From contig DXWL01000012.1 in the NCBI GenBank assembly GCA_019416865.1, forward strand, positions 1 through 55,228: a stretch of DNA of 55,228 bases. Direction: 5' to 3'. This DNA is from Fusobacterium sp. (GTDB taxonomy: Bacteria; Fusobacteriota; Fusobacteriia; Fusobacteriales; Fusobacteriaceae). The number at the start of each line of letters is the position of its first letter. The first letter of the stretch is position 1. Made by a program: the position numbers and the translations under genes. Shown piece by piece: positions 25,845-34,364 of this stretch. Under the pieces are notes generated by a model, which saw only the letters and a list, made by a program, of their open reading frames with translations, was not told the DNA's origin and ran no database searches.

Positions 25845-25876
25845 AAAAAGCCTGTGAGTTTTTTCACGGGCTTTTT
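25845..25876 (+). terminator. terminator after hbd
   Basis: AAAAAGCCTGTGA pairs with TCACGGGCTTTTT, with one wobble, around a T-rich loop. Confidence 0.85.
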
Positions 25877-26628
25877 ATCATAAAAAATCAGCTGATTATG
25901 GTTTTAAAATGACCATATAGAAAAATTAAAAGATGATTTTTTATAAAGCTTTTTTAGAAGTGAAACAAAAAATGTCTTAAAAAACACATAATTCTTTTAA
26001 AAACTTATATTTATAAAGAACTGCATCAAAAAAAGAATGAAAAAATAATAGTGTTAGAAAACCGAAACTTTTTTTCAATAATATGAGAATATGAAAGAAA
26101 AAAATAGGCAAAAAAATCTAAAAAATTTTTTGGAAAATTTATGAAACATCAAAAAAAGTTATAAAAAAACCCAAAAAAAATCTAAAAAAAATTATAAAAA
26201 GATTAAAAATTAATCGTAATAAAAAATAAAAATCTTTTTAAAATATTTATAATAAATAATATAATAAAAGTGATTAAAAAATAACCATAAAGTAAAAATT
26301 CGAAAATATTTTTTTAATATATATATAGAATATATTTTTAAAATAAAGAATTTTAGACTATAATGGGGATATAATAATGGGGTAGAGTTGCCTTAATAAA
26401 AAAAGCCTTTAAATACCTTAAATTTTATAACAAAATATGCCCAAAAAGTGATAAAAAAATTATCATATCAAAAACTTTGTTATGAATTACTTGACTTCTT
26501 AAAGCTGAAGAAGTATAAGAGATATATAGGTTACATAAAGACAGAAAGATTTTTAATAATGCTCGGTTTAATTTTTTTTGTTTTTAAGTTTTAAAGATTT
26601 AGAAATTATACAAACAGGAGGAATGTTG
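25877..26628 (+). promoter_or_regulatory. long AT-rich leader of thl-bcd-etfBA
   Basis: About 750 bases with no credible gene, dominated by A-runs. It contains a TATAAT at 26359-26364 preceded by AATATATTTTT and GAATTTTAG, and the proximal promoter at 26491. Both resemble the crt leader in sequence and spacing. A short ATGC(T/C)CAAAAA-like segment also recurs between the two promoters in both leaders. Confidence 0.5.
26491..26519 (+). promoter_or_regulatory. proximal promoter of the thiolase operon
   Basis: TTGACT (26491-26496), 17 bases, TATAAG (26514-26519). It is nearly identical in both boxes and spacing to the crt-hbd promoter. Leader of about 100 bases to the start codon. Confidence 0.75.
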
Positions 26629-27834
26629 ATGTCAAAAGTATATTTAGTAACAGCAAAAAGAACACCTATAGGAAGTTTTTTAGGAAGTCTTAAAGGAATA
26701 GAACCAGGAGATTTAGGTGCTATAGTTATAAAAAAAGTTATAGAGGAAACAGGAATCAACCCAGCTGACTTAGACGAAGTTGTAATGGGAAATGTATTAC
26801 ATGCAGGACATAAACAAGGTGTAGGAAGACAAGCAGCAGTTAAAGGTGGAGTACCAGTAGAAGTACCTGCTTATTCAGTAAACATGATCTGCGGAAGCGG
26901 ACTTAAATCAGTAAACCTTGCTTACAGTGAAATAAAAGCTGGAGAAGCTAACTTAATTCTAGCTGGAGGAGTAGAATCTATGTCTAATGCAGGATTCGTA
27001 TTACCAGCTTCAGTAAGAACTGGATTCAAAATGGGAGATCTTAAAATGAAAGACCACATGGTAACAGATGGTCTTACAGATGCTTTCAATGATTACCACA
27101 TGGGAATCACTGCTGAAAATATAGTAGAAAAATATGGACTTACAAGAGAAGAACAAGATGAATTCGCAATGAACTCTCAAAGAAAAGCTATAGCAGCTGT
27201 TGACGGTGGAGTATTTGACGAAGAAATCGTTCCAGTTGAAGTAAAAGTTAAAAAAGAAACAGTTCTTTTCTCAAGAGATGAACACCCTAACAGAAAATCA
27301 ACTCCAGAAATCCTAGCTAAATTAAAACCAGCATTCAAAAAAGATGGTTCAGTAACAGCAGGAAATGCATCTGGATTAAACGATGGAGCATCAGTAGCTC
27401 TTCTTGCATCTGAAGAAGCAGTTGCAAAATACAACTTAAAACCTATGGCTGAAATAGTAGCAGTAGGACAAGGTGGAGTAGATCCTTCTATAATGGGAAT
27501 GGGACCTGTTCCAGCAATTAAAGATGTACTTACTAAAGCAGGATTAAAATTAACTGATATAGAATTATTCGAATTAAACGAAGCATTTGCTGCTCAATCT
27601 TTAGGAGTTATCAAACAACTTTGTGAAGATCACGGAGTAACTAAAGAATGGATACTTGAAAGAGCTAACGTAAACGGAGGAGCAATCGCTCTAGGACACC
27701 CTATCGGAGCATCTGGAAACAGAATCCTTACAACTCTTGCATATGAAATGAGAAGAAGACAAGTTACTTACGGACTTGCTACTCTATGTATAGGTGGAGG
27801 AATGGGAGCTTCTATAATCTTAAAAAGAATCTAA
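26629..27834 (+). CDS. thlA: acetyl-CoA C-acetyltransferase (thiolase)
   Basis: It condenses two acetyl-CoA to acetoacetyl-CoA, the first step to butyrate. The 401 residues have the thiolase active site: nucleophile Cys88 in NMICGSGLKSV, His357 in GGAIALGHPIGASG, and Cys387 in TLCIGGGMGAS. The ATG at 26629 lies 7 bases after AGGAGG; upstream in-frame starts (ATG 26623 and a TTG at 26578) are too close to or before that site. It begins a unit with bcd, etfB and etfA, though a hairpin separates it from bcd. Confidence 0.94.
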   Translation: MSKVYLVTAKRTPIGSFLGSLKGIEPGDLGAIVIKKVIEETGINPADLDEVVMGNVLHAGHKQGVGRQAAVKGGVPVEVPAYSVNMICGSGLKSVNLAYSEIKAGEANLILAGGVESMSNAGFVLPASVRTGFKMGDLKMKDHMVTDGLTDAFNDYHMGITAENIVEKYGLTREEQDEFAMNSQRKAIAAVDGGVFDEEIVPVEVKVKKETVLFSRDEHPNRKSTPEILAKLKPAFKKDGSVTAGNASGLNDGASVALLASEEAVAKYNLKPMAEIVAVGQGGVDPSIMGMGPVPAIKDVLTKAGLKLTDIELFELNEAFAAQSLGVIKQLCEDHGVTKEWILERANVNGGAIALGHPIGASGNRILTTLAYEMRRRQVTYGLATLCIGGGMGASIILKRI

Positions 27835-27866
27835 GCTTTAGAGATTAAAAAAGATTACAACATTCT

Positions 27867-27891
27867 CGGCAGAGGTTTAGAGCCTCTGCCG
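27867..27891 (+). terminator. strong hairpin without U-tract between thiolase and bcd
   Basis: CGGCAGAGG (27867-27875) and CCTCTGCCG (27883-27891) form a perfect 9-bp GC-rich stem with a 7-base loop. No T run follows (GAAATTAA), so it is a poor terminator. It may be an mRNA-stabilising or processing element that sets different levels of thiolase and Bcd-Etf mRNA. Confidence 0.4.
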
Positions 27892-27980
27892 GAAATTAAA
27901 TAAGTATAAAAGTAGAAACACATCAGGAAACACTCAATAAAAAATAGAAAGTTAACACGACTAGTAGGAGGATTAGTAGA

Positions 27981-29126
27981 ATGGAATTTAATGTACCTAA
28001 GACACATGAACTTTTCAGACAAATGATAAGAGAATTTGCTGAAAAAGAGGTAAAACCTTTAGCTACAGAGCTAGATGAAGAAGAAAGATTCCCAGTTGAA
28101 ACAGTTAAAAAAATGGCTGAAATAGGATTAATGGGAATTCCTATTCCTAAGGAATATGGAGGAGCTGGTGGAGATAACTTAATGTACGCTATGGCAGTAG
28201 AAGAGTTATCAAAAGTATGCGGAACTACAGGAGTTGTTGTTTCTGCTCATACATCATTAGGTTCTTGGCCAATATTAAAATTCGGTACAGAAGCTCAAAA
28301 ACAAAAATACTTACCAAAATTAGCTAGTGGAGAATGGATTGGAGCATTTGGACTTACTGAGCCAAACGCAGGTACAGATGCTGCAGGACAACAAACAACT
28401 GCTGTATTTGATGAAGCTACTCAAGAATGGGTAATCAATGGTTCAAAAATATTCATAACAAACGCAGGATATGCTCATGTTTATGTAATATTTGCTATGA
28501 CTGACAGAAGCAAAGGATTAAAAGGAATATCATCTTTCATAATTGAAGCTGGAACTCCAGGATTCACAATTGGTAAAAAAGAGAAAAAACTTGGAATCAG
28601 AGGATCAGCAACTTGCGAATTAATATTTGAAGACGCAAGAATTCCAAAAGACAACTTATTAGGTGAAATTGGAAAAGGATTTAAAATTGCAATGATGACT
28701 CTTGACGGAGGAAGAATTGGAATCGCATCTCAAGCATTAGGACTTGCTCAAGGAGCTCTTGATGAAACAGTTGCTTACGTAAAAGAAAGAAAACAATTTG
28801 GAAAAGCTATTGCTAAATTCCAAAACACTCAATTCCAATTAGCTGACCTTGAAGTTAAAGTAGAAGCAGCTAGACTTCTTGTTTATAAAGCAGCATGGAG
28901 AGAAAGCAACCACTTACCATATACAATAGATGCAGCAAGAGCAAAACTATTTGCAGCTGAAACAGCTATGGAAGTAACAACTAAAGCTGTTCAATTACAC
29001 GGAGGATATGGATACACAAGAGAATATCCTGTTGAAAGAATGATGAGAGATGCTAAGATAACTGAAATCTATGAAGGAACTTCAGAAGTTCAAAGAATGG
29101 TAATTGCAGGAAACCTTTTAAAATAA
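27981..29126 (+). CDS. bcd: butyryl-CoA dehydrogenase (acyl-CoA dehydrogenase)
   Basis: A 381-residue FAD enzyme that reduces crotonyl-CoA to butyryl-CoA. Family signatures include AFGLTEPNAGTDAAG, the KLGIRGSATCELIFED segment, QLHGGYGYTREYPVERMMRD, and the catalytic base Glu365 in YEGTSEVQRMVIAGNLL. etfB and etfA follow directly, the arrangement of clostridial Bcd-Etf complexes that couple crotonyl-CoA reduction to ferredoxin reduction. Bifurcation is inferred from this context. AGGAGG precedes the ATG. Confidence 0.93.
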   Translation: MEFNVPKTHELFRQMIREFAEKEVKPLATELDEEERFPVETVKKMAEIGLMGIPIPKEYGGAGGDNLMYAMAVEELSKVCGTTGVVVSAHTSLGSWPILKFGTEAQKQKYLPKLASGEWIGAFGLTEPNAGTDAAGQQTTAVFDEATQEWVINGSKIFITNAGYAHVYVIFAMTDRSKGLKGISSFIIEAGTPGFTIGKKEKKLGIRGSATCELIFEDARIPKDNLLGEIGKGFKIAMMTLDGGRIGIASQALGLAQGALDETVAYVKERKQFGKAIAKFQNTQFQLADLEVKVEAARLLVYKAAWRESNHLPYTIDAARAKLFAAETAMEVTTKAVQLHGGYGYTREYPVERMMRDAKITEIYEGTSEVQRMVIAGNLLK

Positions 29127-29177
29127 ACTGATTTTAAGAAATAAAAATATATGAATGGATATATGGAGGAATGGAAG

Positions 29178-29966
29178 ATGAAAATAGTAGTTTGTATAAA
29201 ACAGGTTCCAGATACAACTGAGATAAAATTAGATCCAGTAAAAGGAACACTAATCAGAGATGGAGTTCCTAGTATCATGAACCCTGACGATAAAGGTGGA
29301 TTAGAAGAAGCTCTAAAATTAAAAGATAAATATGGAGCTCATGTAACAGTTATTACAATGGGACCTCCTCAAGCAGAAGCTATCTTAAGAGAAGCTTATG
29401 CAATGGGTGCTGACAGAGCAATCCTATTAACAGATAGAAAATTTGGAGGAGCAGATACTCTTGCTACTTCTAACACAATCGCTGCTGCATTAAGAAACAT
29501 AGAAGCAGATCTTATTATAGCAGGAAGACAAGCAATTGACGGAGATACTGCACAAGTTGGTCCTCAAATTGCTGAACACTTAGGATTACCTCAAGTATCT
29601 TATGTAAAAGAAATGGAATACAATAAAGATGAAAATTCATTAAGAATAAAAAGAGTTGTTGAAGACGGATACTATGTAGTAGATGTTCAATTACCAGCTC
29701 TAGTAACAGTATTATCTGAAGCTAACTCTCCAAGATATATGAGAGTAAAAGGAATAGTTGAAGCTTTCGACAGAGAAGTTGAAGTTTGGACAGCAGACAA
29801 TGTAACTGTTGACCCAGCAGTAATCGGACTTGCTGGTTCTCCAACTAAAGTTAAAAAATCATTTACTAAGGGAGCTAAACAAGCTGGTAAAGTATTTGAT
29901 GATCTTGATACAAAAGCAGCAGTTAACTTAATTATGGAAAAATTAAAAGAAAAGTTTGTTATTTAG
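29178..29966 (+). CDS. etfB: electron transfer flavoprotein beta subunit
   Basis: The 262-residue EtfB subunit: starts MKIVVCIKQVPDTTEIKLD, with GGLEEALKLKDKYGAHVTVI, MGADRAILLTD, and LIIAGRQAIDGDTAQVGPQI, the family signature. The ATG at 29178 is preferred because GGAGG lies 8 bases upstream; in-frame ATGs at 29151 and 29163 precede that site and would add a non-conserved leader. It partners EtfA and Bcd in NADH-dependent crotonyl-CoA reduction. Confidence 0.94.
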   Translation: MKIVVCIKQVPDTTEIKLDPVKGTLIRDGVPSIMNPDDKGGLEEALKLKDKYGAHVTVITMGPPQAEAILREAYAMGADRAILLTDRKFGGADTLATSNTIAAALRNIEADLIIAGRQAIDGDTAQVGPQIAEHLGLPQVSYVKEMEYNKDENSLRIKRVVEDGYYVVDVQLPALVTVLSEANSPRYMRVKGIVEAFDREVEVWTADNVTVDPAVIGLAGSPTKVKKSFTKGAKQAGKVFDDLDTKAAVNLIMEKLKEKFVI

Positions 29967-30005
29967 TTTAACAACGAGAAACCTTAGGAAAAAGGAGATA
30001 GGATA

Positions 30006-31016
30006 ATGGATTTTAAAGATTATAAAGGAATATTAGTATTCGCAGAACAAAGAGAAGGGGTAGTTCAAAACGTAGGTTTAGAATTAATCGGAAAAGCTAA
30101 AGAATTAGCTGCAAAATTAGATGCACCTGTTACAGCTGCTTTAATAGGATATAATGTTGGTGGACTTGCTCAACAACTTATCGAATATGGAGCAGACAAA
30201 GTATTAGTAGTAGACAATGCTAGATTAGAAGTTTACGATACAGAAGCTTATGCTCAAGTATTCAAAGCTATAATCGATGCTAAAAAACCTGAAATCGTAT
30301 TATTCGGAGCTACAACTTTAGGAAGAGACCTTGCTCCAAGAGTATCTTCAAGAATGAAAACAGGACTTACAGCAGACTGTACAAAACTTGAAATCTCTGA
30401 AGAAACTAAAGGACTTGAAATGACAAGACCTGCTTTCGGTGGAAACCTTATGGCAACAATCATATGTCCAGATCACAGACCTCAAATGTCTACAGTAAGA
30501 CCTGGAGTTATGCAAAAATTAGCTAGAGAAGAAGGAAGACAAGGAGAAGTTGAAAACTTCCCAGTAACTCTTGACACTTCTAAAATGAAAGTTAAAGTAG
30601 TTCAAATAGTTAAAGAAACAGCTAACAAAGTTGATATTTCTGAAGCTAAAATACTTGTTTCTGGAGGAAGAGGAATCGGTTCAGCTGAAAACTTTGCAGC
30701 ACTTGAAGCTGTTGCAAAAGAAATCGGAGCAACAGTATCTGCATCAAGAGCAGCTGTTGACGCTGGATACATCGAACACGACAGACAAGTTGGACAAACT
30801 GGTAAAACAGTTAGACCTGACATCTACTTTGCTTGTGGAATCTCTGGAGCAATCCAACACGTTGCAGGTATGGAAGAATCTGAATATATCGTAGCTATCA
30901 ACAAAGATAAAGATGCTCCAATATTCGGAATAGCTGACTTAGGAATCGTAGGAGATGCTAACAAAATAGCTCCATTATTAGCTGAAGAATTAAAAAAAGT
31001 AATCGCATCTAAATAA
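30006..31016 (+). CDS. etfA: electron transfer flavoprotein alpha subunit
   Basis: The 336-residue EtfA with the FAD-binding C-terminal half: ILVSGGRGIGSAENF, ASRAAVDAGYIEHDRQVGQT, GKTVRPDIYFACGISGAIQH, and AINKDKDAPIFGIADLGIVG. AAGGAGA precedes the ATG, 39 bases after etfB. It closes the butyrate operon; a terminator follows. Confidence 0.95.
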   Translation: MDFKDYKGILVFAEQREGVVQNVGLELIGKAKELAAKLDAPVTAALIGYNVGGLAQQLIEYGADKVLVVDNARLEVYDTEAYAQVFKAIIDAKKPEIVLFGATTLGRDLAPRVSSRMKTGLTADCTKLEISEETKGLEMTRPAFGGNLMATIICPDHRPQMSTVRPGVMQKLAREEGRQGEVENFPVTLDTSKMKVKVVQIVKETANKVDISEAKILVSGGRGIGSAENFAALEAVAKEIGATVSASRAAVDAGYIEHDRQVGQTGKTVRPDIYFACGISGAIQHVAGMEESEYIVAINKDKDAPIFGIADLGIVGDANKIAPLLAEELKKVIASK

Positions 31017-31040
31017 TAGTTCTTAAGAAAAAAATATATA

Positions 31041-31068
31041 AAAGGACAGTGATAAGCTGTCCTTTTTG
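31041..31068 (+). terminator. terminator after etfA
   Basis: AAAAGGACAG and CTGTCCTTTT form a 10-bp stem around TGATAAG, followed by T residues. Confidence 0.9.
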
Positions 31069-31096
31069 TGTTATCTTGATTTATGAAAGGAAAGGT

Positions 31097-31783
31097 ATGA
31101 TATTTGAAATAAGAGAAAATCTTATAAAGCTTTCAGAAAATGAATATAAAAAATTTAATGAAAAACTTATACCCGGTTGTGAAAATATTTTAGGTGTAAG
31201 AACCCCAGCTTTAAAAGAGATTGCTAAAAAGATTGTTCAAAGTGAAAAATGGGAAGAGTATATTCTTTATGAAAATATGAAATATCATGAAGAATTGCTT
31301 TTACAGGGTATGGTTATAGGATTTCAGAAAGCAGAATTTGAGAAAAAAATAGTATTGATTGAAAAATTTGTTCCTCAAATAAAAAATTGGGCTGTGTGTG
31401 ATAACTTTTGCACAGTTTTAAAAATATCCAAAAAGGACAGAGAAAAATTATGGAATTTTTTAGAGAGATATTTTTTAAGCATGAAAGAGTATGAAATAAG
31501 AGTTGCTGTGATTATGTGCTTAAAAAATTTTATAAATGAAGAATATTTATTTAAAGTTTTTAAAAGAATAGATACTCTTGAGGAGAGAAAAGATTATTAT
31601 GTTCAGATGGGTATAGCTTGGACTATAGCAGAGGCTTTTATAAAATATCCTGAAAAAACTTTGGAATATTTAAGGGAGAATAATCTTGACGATTTTACTT
31701 TTAATAAGGCAATTCAAAAAATATGTGAATCTTTCAGAGTTGAAAAAGAAATGAAAAAATATCTTAAAACTTTGAAAAGATAA
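31097..31783 (+). CDS. DNA alkylation repair protein (AlkC/AlkD-type HEAT repeat)
   Basis: A 228-residue helical protein matching the DNA alkylation repair family (PF08713): VRTPALKEIAKKI, YHEELLLQGMVIGF, IKNWAVCDNFCTVLK, EIRVAVIMCLKNF and YYVQMGIAWTIAEAFIKYPE. Such enzymes excise alkylated bases. The NWAVCDN and GIAWTIAEA segments are the family core. The ATG at 31097 has GAAAGG upstream; an earlier in-frame start would lie inside the etfA terminator. No clear promoter was seen, so expression may depend on read-through or a weak site. Confidence 0.85.
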   Translation: MIFEIRENLIKLSENEYKKFNEKLIPGCENILGVRTPALKEIAKKIVQSEKWEEYILYENMKYHEELLLQGMVIGFQKAEFEKKIVLIEKFVPQIKNWAVCDNFCTVLKISKKDREKLWNFLERYFLSMKEYEIRVAVIMCLKNFINEEYLFKVFKRIDTLEERKDYYVQMGIAWTIAEAFIKYPEKTLEYLRENNLDDFTFNKAIQKICESFRVEKEMKKYLKTLKR

Positions 31784-31930
31784 AACAGATATGTCTGAGA
31801 GCTCGTAAAATCACTTTTGGAGCATTTTTTATCACATAAGATAAAATTAATGTAAAAATTAAAAAAGTGTGTAAAAAGCTGTTCAGAGCCTTTTAGAGAG
31901 CTTTGAGTTTGTAAAGATAATTTTTATTTC

Positions 31931-31959
31931 TTGACAAAATTTATTCCTAAGCCTATACT
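31931..31959 (+). promoter_or_regulatory. promoter of the HAD phosphatase gene
   Basis: TTGACA (31931-31936), 17 bases, TATACT (31954-31959). The -35 box is perfect and the -10 matches five of six. Confidence 0.8.
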
Positions 31960-32010
31960 TTAAAAAATTATTATTGATAATAAGAATATATTGGAGGAAA
32001 TTTTATAAAT

Positions 32011-32697
32011 ATGAAAGATATAATTTTATTTGATTTGGACAATACAATATTTGATTTTAATAAAGCAGAGCATGGGGCTCTTTCTAAAACTCTTTCTGAA
32101 ATAGGTATAGAACCAAAAAAAGAGATAATGGATAAATATAGTGTAATAAATCTTGCTCAATGGAAACTTTTAGAGCAGAAAAAAATAACAAGAGCAGAAC
32201 TTAAAATAAGAAGATATAAACTTTTTTTTGATGAATTGGGTGTAGATTATCCGCCTCAAGAAGCAGCTAAGATGTATGAGCATTTTTTAGGAATAGGTCA
32301 TTATTTTGTTGATGGAGCAGAAAAGATGCTTGAGGAACTTTCAAAAAAATATTCTCTTTATCTTGTAACTAATGGGATAACAAATGTTCAAACAAGAAGA
32401 ATCGCCAGTGCAGGACTTGAAAAATATTTTAAAGGGATATTTATTTCAGAGGAGATAGGACATGATAAACCAAGTAAAGAGTATTTTGAATACTGTTTTG
32501 AGCATATAGAAAATTTCAGCAGAGATAGGGCAGTAATTATTGGAGACAGCCTTTCTTCTGATATTCAAGGGGGAATAAATTCAGGAATACAGACTATATG
32601 GTTTAATCCTAAAAAAGAAGCTGTAAATCCTAAAATACCAGCTGATTATGAAGTTTCTCACTTAAACGAAATAAAAATACTTTTAGAAAAAATATAA
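32011..32697 (+). CDS. HAD-family phosphatase, YjjG-like nucleotidase
   Basis: A 228-residue haloacid dehalogenase hydrolase. Motif I is FDLDNTIFDF with nucleophile Asp8 and Asp10. A helical cap (about 15-90) follows, then LVTNGITNVQTRRIASAGL (motif II), GHDKPSKEYFEYC (motif III Lys) and IIGDSLSSDIQGG (motif IV). The cap and motif set fit the YjjG/YfnB group, which removes phosphate from nucleoside monophosphates including non-canonical ones. Substrate is inferred. It has its own promoter and ends at a palindromic repeat shared with the convergent OmpA gene. Confidence 0.85.
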   Translation: MKDIILFDLDNTIFDFNKAEHGALSKTLSEIGIEPKKEIMDKYSVINLAQWKLLEQKKITRAELKIRRYKLFFDELGVDYPPQEAAKMYEHFLGIGHYFVDGAEKMLEELSKKYSLYLVTNGITNVQTRRIASAGLEKYFKGIFISEEIGHDKPSKEYFEYCFEHIENFSRDRAVIIGDSLSSDIQGGINSGIQTIWFNPKKEAVNPKIPADYEVSHLNEIKILLEKI

Positions 32698-32698
32698 A

Positions 32699-32893
32699 GG
32701 GGATGTTGCATTTCTAAAATTGTAAAAATAAAATTCTCGATATTAAAAATTGTTTCGTAATTTATGCAGCGAAACAGAATACTGAAAATTCGATGTTTGA
32801 ACGAAGTGAGTTTCAAATTTTCTTTCTGTGAGCAATATAAATAGAAACTATTTTTTTAGAGAATTTTATTTCTTACAAATTTGCAACATCCCC
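32699..32893. repeat. 195-bp palindromic MITE-like repeat (copy 1)
   Basis: The ends GGGGATGTTGCA (32699-32710) and TGCAACATCCCC (32882-32893) are exact inverted copies. Pairing extends inward through related AAATTGTAA and AAATAAAATTCTC blocks. Internal palindromes include GTTTCG/CGAAAC at 32752-32775. It carries no gene, lies between two convergent genes, and a partial inverted copy occurs at 55129-55228. The termini resemble those of some insertion sequences. It probably also acts as a two-way terminator. Confidence 0.75.
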
Positions 32894-32916
32894 TTTTTAG
32901 ATTATAAATTTATAGA

Positions 32917-33561
32917 TTATGGTAAAACTTCTATTGTAACTCTTCTGTTCATTTCTCTTCCTGCTGCTGTTTCGTTTGAAGCTACAGGCATATCAGGACC
33001 TAGTCCAAGAGCATTCATTCTTTCAGGAGAAACACCTTGAGCGATAAGATAATTTCTTACACTGTATGCTCTTTGTTGAGAAAGGTTAAGGTTATAGTTG
33101 TATGAACCTGTATTATCAGTATATCCAACTATTCTTACTCTTGAACTTGGATAGTTGTTAAGAACATATGCAATAGAGTTTAGAGGTCTTGCGAATTCAG
33201 GCTTAATTTGAGCTTGGTTTGTTTTAAATGTAAGTCCTCCTGGAAGAGTAAGAAGTATAGAGTTTCCAGTATTAACTATTCCAACTCCTGAATTAGCTAA
33301 AACACTTCTAAATTCATTTTCCTGTCTTTGCATAGAAGAACCAACAGCAGTACCAAGAAGAGCACCAGCAGCAGCTCCTATAAGAGTTCCTTTAGTGTTT
33401 CCTCCAATTACTTGCCCGGCAAGAGCACCAGCAGCAGCTCCACCAAGAGCTCCTCCTGTTGTATATGATGTAGAACCTTCAGGTCTTACAAATCCGCTAG
33501 AACAACCAGTGAAAATTGTAGAAGCAAGAAGAAAACCTACCATTATTTTTTTTGTTTTCAT
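32917..33561 (-). CDS. OmpA-family outer-membrane lipoprotein with glycine-zipper domain
   Basis: A 214-residue lipoprotein. The signal peptide ends in the lipobox FTGC with Cys20. A glycine-zipper segment (about 35-80, repeats of GGAAAGALAG and GAAAGALLGTA) is followed by an OmpA C-terminal peptidoglycan-binding domain (about 105-214). The domain has RIVGYTDNTG, NLSQQRAYSVRNYL and the final GREMNRRVTIEVLP. It likely tethers the outer membrane to peptidoglycan. The architecture resembles YiaD-type proteins. AGGAGG lies before the ATG. It is convergent with the HAD gene and divergent from the tRNA cluster. Confidence 0.92.
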   Translation of the reverse strand: MKTKKIMVGFLLASTIFTGCSSGFVRPEGSTSYTTGGALGGAAAGALAGQVIGGNTKGTLIGAAAGALLGTAVGSSMQRQENEFRSVLANSGVGIVNTGNSILLTLPGGLTFKTNQAQIKPEFARPLNSIAYVLNNYPSSRVRIVGYTDNTGSYNYNLNLSQQRAYSVRNYLIAQGVSPERMNALGLGPDMPVASNETAAGREMNRRVTIEVLP

Positions 33562-33644
33562 AATATATTACCTCCTGTGATAAGAATTTTTTTTAAATCT
33601 ATAAAAAAAATTTAAAAATATTTTTATTATTTTTTTATATTTTC

Positions 33645-33674
33645 ATTTTATCACACAAATAAACTAATATTCAA
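33645..33674 (-). promoter_or_regulatory. promoter of the OmpA-family gene
   Basis: On the minus strand TTGAAT (33674-33669) and TAAAAT (33650-33645) with an 18-base spacer, about 85 bases before the start codon. Confidence 0.5.
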
Positions 33675-33750
33675 GCATATAAAAAAACCATTGAAAATAA
33701 AAGGAAAAATAGAATGTAAAAAAATTTTTTAAAAAAATTAAATTTTTTTG

Positions 33751-33779
33751 TTGACATATTTTTGGATTCGTGGTATTAT
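33751..33779 (+). promoter_or_regulatory. promoter of the tRNA cluster
   Basis: TTGACA (33751-33756), 17 bases, TATTAT (33774-33779), 21 bases before the first tRNA. Confidence 0.85.
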
Positions 33780-33800
33780 TACTCTTGTCTTAAGGGACGT

Positions 33801-33877
33801 CGGAATATAGCGCAGTCCGGTAGCGCACCTGCCTTGGGAGCAGGGGGCCGCAAGTTCGAATCTTGCTATTCCGACCA
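33801..33877 (+). tRNA. tRNA-Pro (UGG)
   Basis: The acceptor stem is CGGAATA/TATTCCG with discriminator A and encoded CCA. The anticodon stem CCTGC/GCAGG holds the loop CTTGGGA with anticodon TGG. The T-arm GTTCGAATC is present. Confidence 0.95.
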
Positions 33878-33880
33878 GAT

Positions 33881-33956
<76 letters not shown>

Positions 33957-33961
33957 TTTTT

Positions 33962-34038
<77 letters not shown>

Positions 34039-34053
34039 TTAATTAAAAGAATG

Positions 34054-34129
34054 GTGGCTATAGTTCAGTTGGTAGAGCGCCAGTTTGTGGCACTGGTTGT
34101 CGCGAGTTCAAGTCTCGTTAGCCACCCCA
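34054..34129 (+). tRNA. tRNA-His (GUG)
   Basis: The acceptor stem is GTGGCTA/TAGCCAC, then C73 and encoded CCA. The extra G(-1) expected for tRNA-His is encoded at 34053 and pairs with C73. The anticodon loop TTGTGGC gives anticodon GTG. Confidence 0.95.
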
Positions 34130-34135
34130 ACAAAT

Positions 34136-34211
34136 GCGTCATTAGCTCAGTAGGTAGAGCACACGACTTTTAATCGTGTTGTCACTGGTTCAAATCCAGT
34201 ATGACGCACCA
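34136..34211 (+). tRNA. tRNA-Lys (UUU)
   Basis: The acceptor stem is GCGTCAT/ATGACGC with discriminator A and encoded CCA. The anticodon loop CTTTTAA between CACGA and TCGTG gives anticodon TTT. Confidence 0.95.
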
Positions 34212-34220
34212 AATAAATAT

Positions 34221-34304
34221 GCGAGGATGGCGGAATTGGCAGACGCGCTAGACTTAGGATCTAGTGTCTCCGACGTGAGGGTTCAAGTCCCTCTCTTCGC
34301 ACCA
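34221..34304 (+). tRNA. tRNA-Leu (UAG)
   Basis: A class II tRNA with a long variable arm (TGTCTCCGACGT). The acceptor stem is GCGAGGA, nearly complementary to TCTTCGC, with encoded CCA. The anticodon loop CTTAGGA between CTAGA and TCTAG gives anticodon TAG. Confidence 0.95.
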
Positions 34305-34317
34305 TTTAAAAATTAAG

Positions 34318-34343
34318 CTGTTGAGTAATCAACAGTTTTTTTT
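34318..34343 (+). terminator. terminator of the tRNA cluster
   Basis: CTGTTGA (34318-34324) and TCAACAG (34329-34335) around GTAA, followed by eight T residues. Confidence 0.9.
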
Positions 34344-34364
34344 ATTTTTTGCAAACATATTAAT

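Noticed and set aside
30631..30894. 87-codon alternative frame within etfA
   Set aside because: Out-of-frame translation of a strongly conserved flavoprotein region.
32828..33040. 70-codon frame starting in the palindromic repeat
   Set aside because: It runs across the repeat and into the opposite strand of the OmpA gene; no ribosome site.
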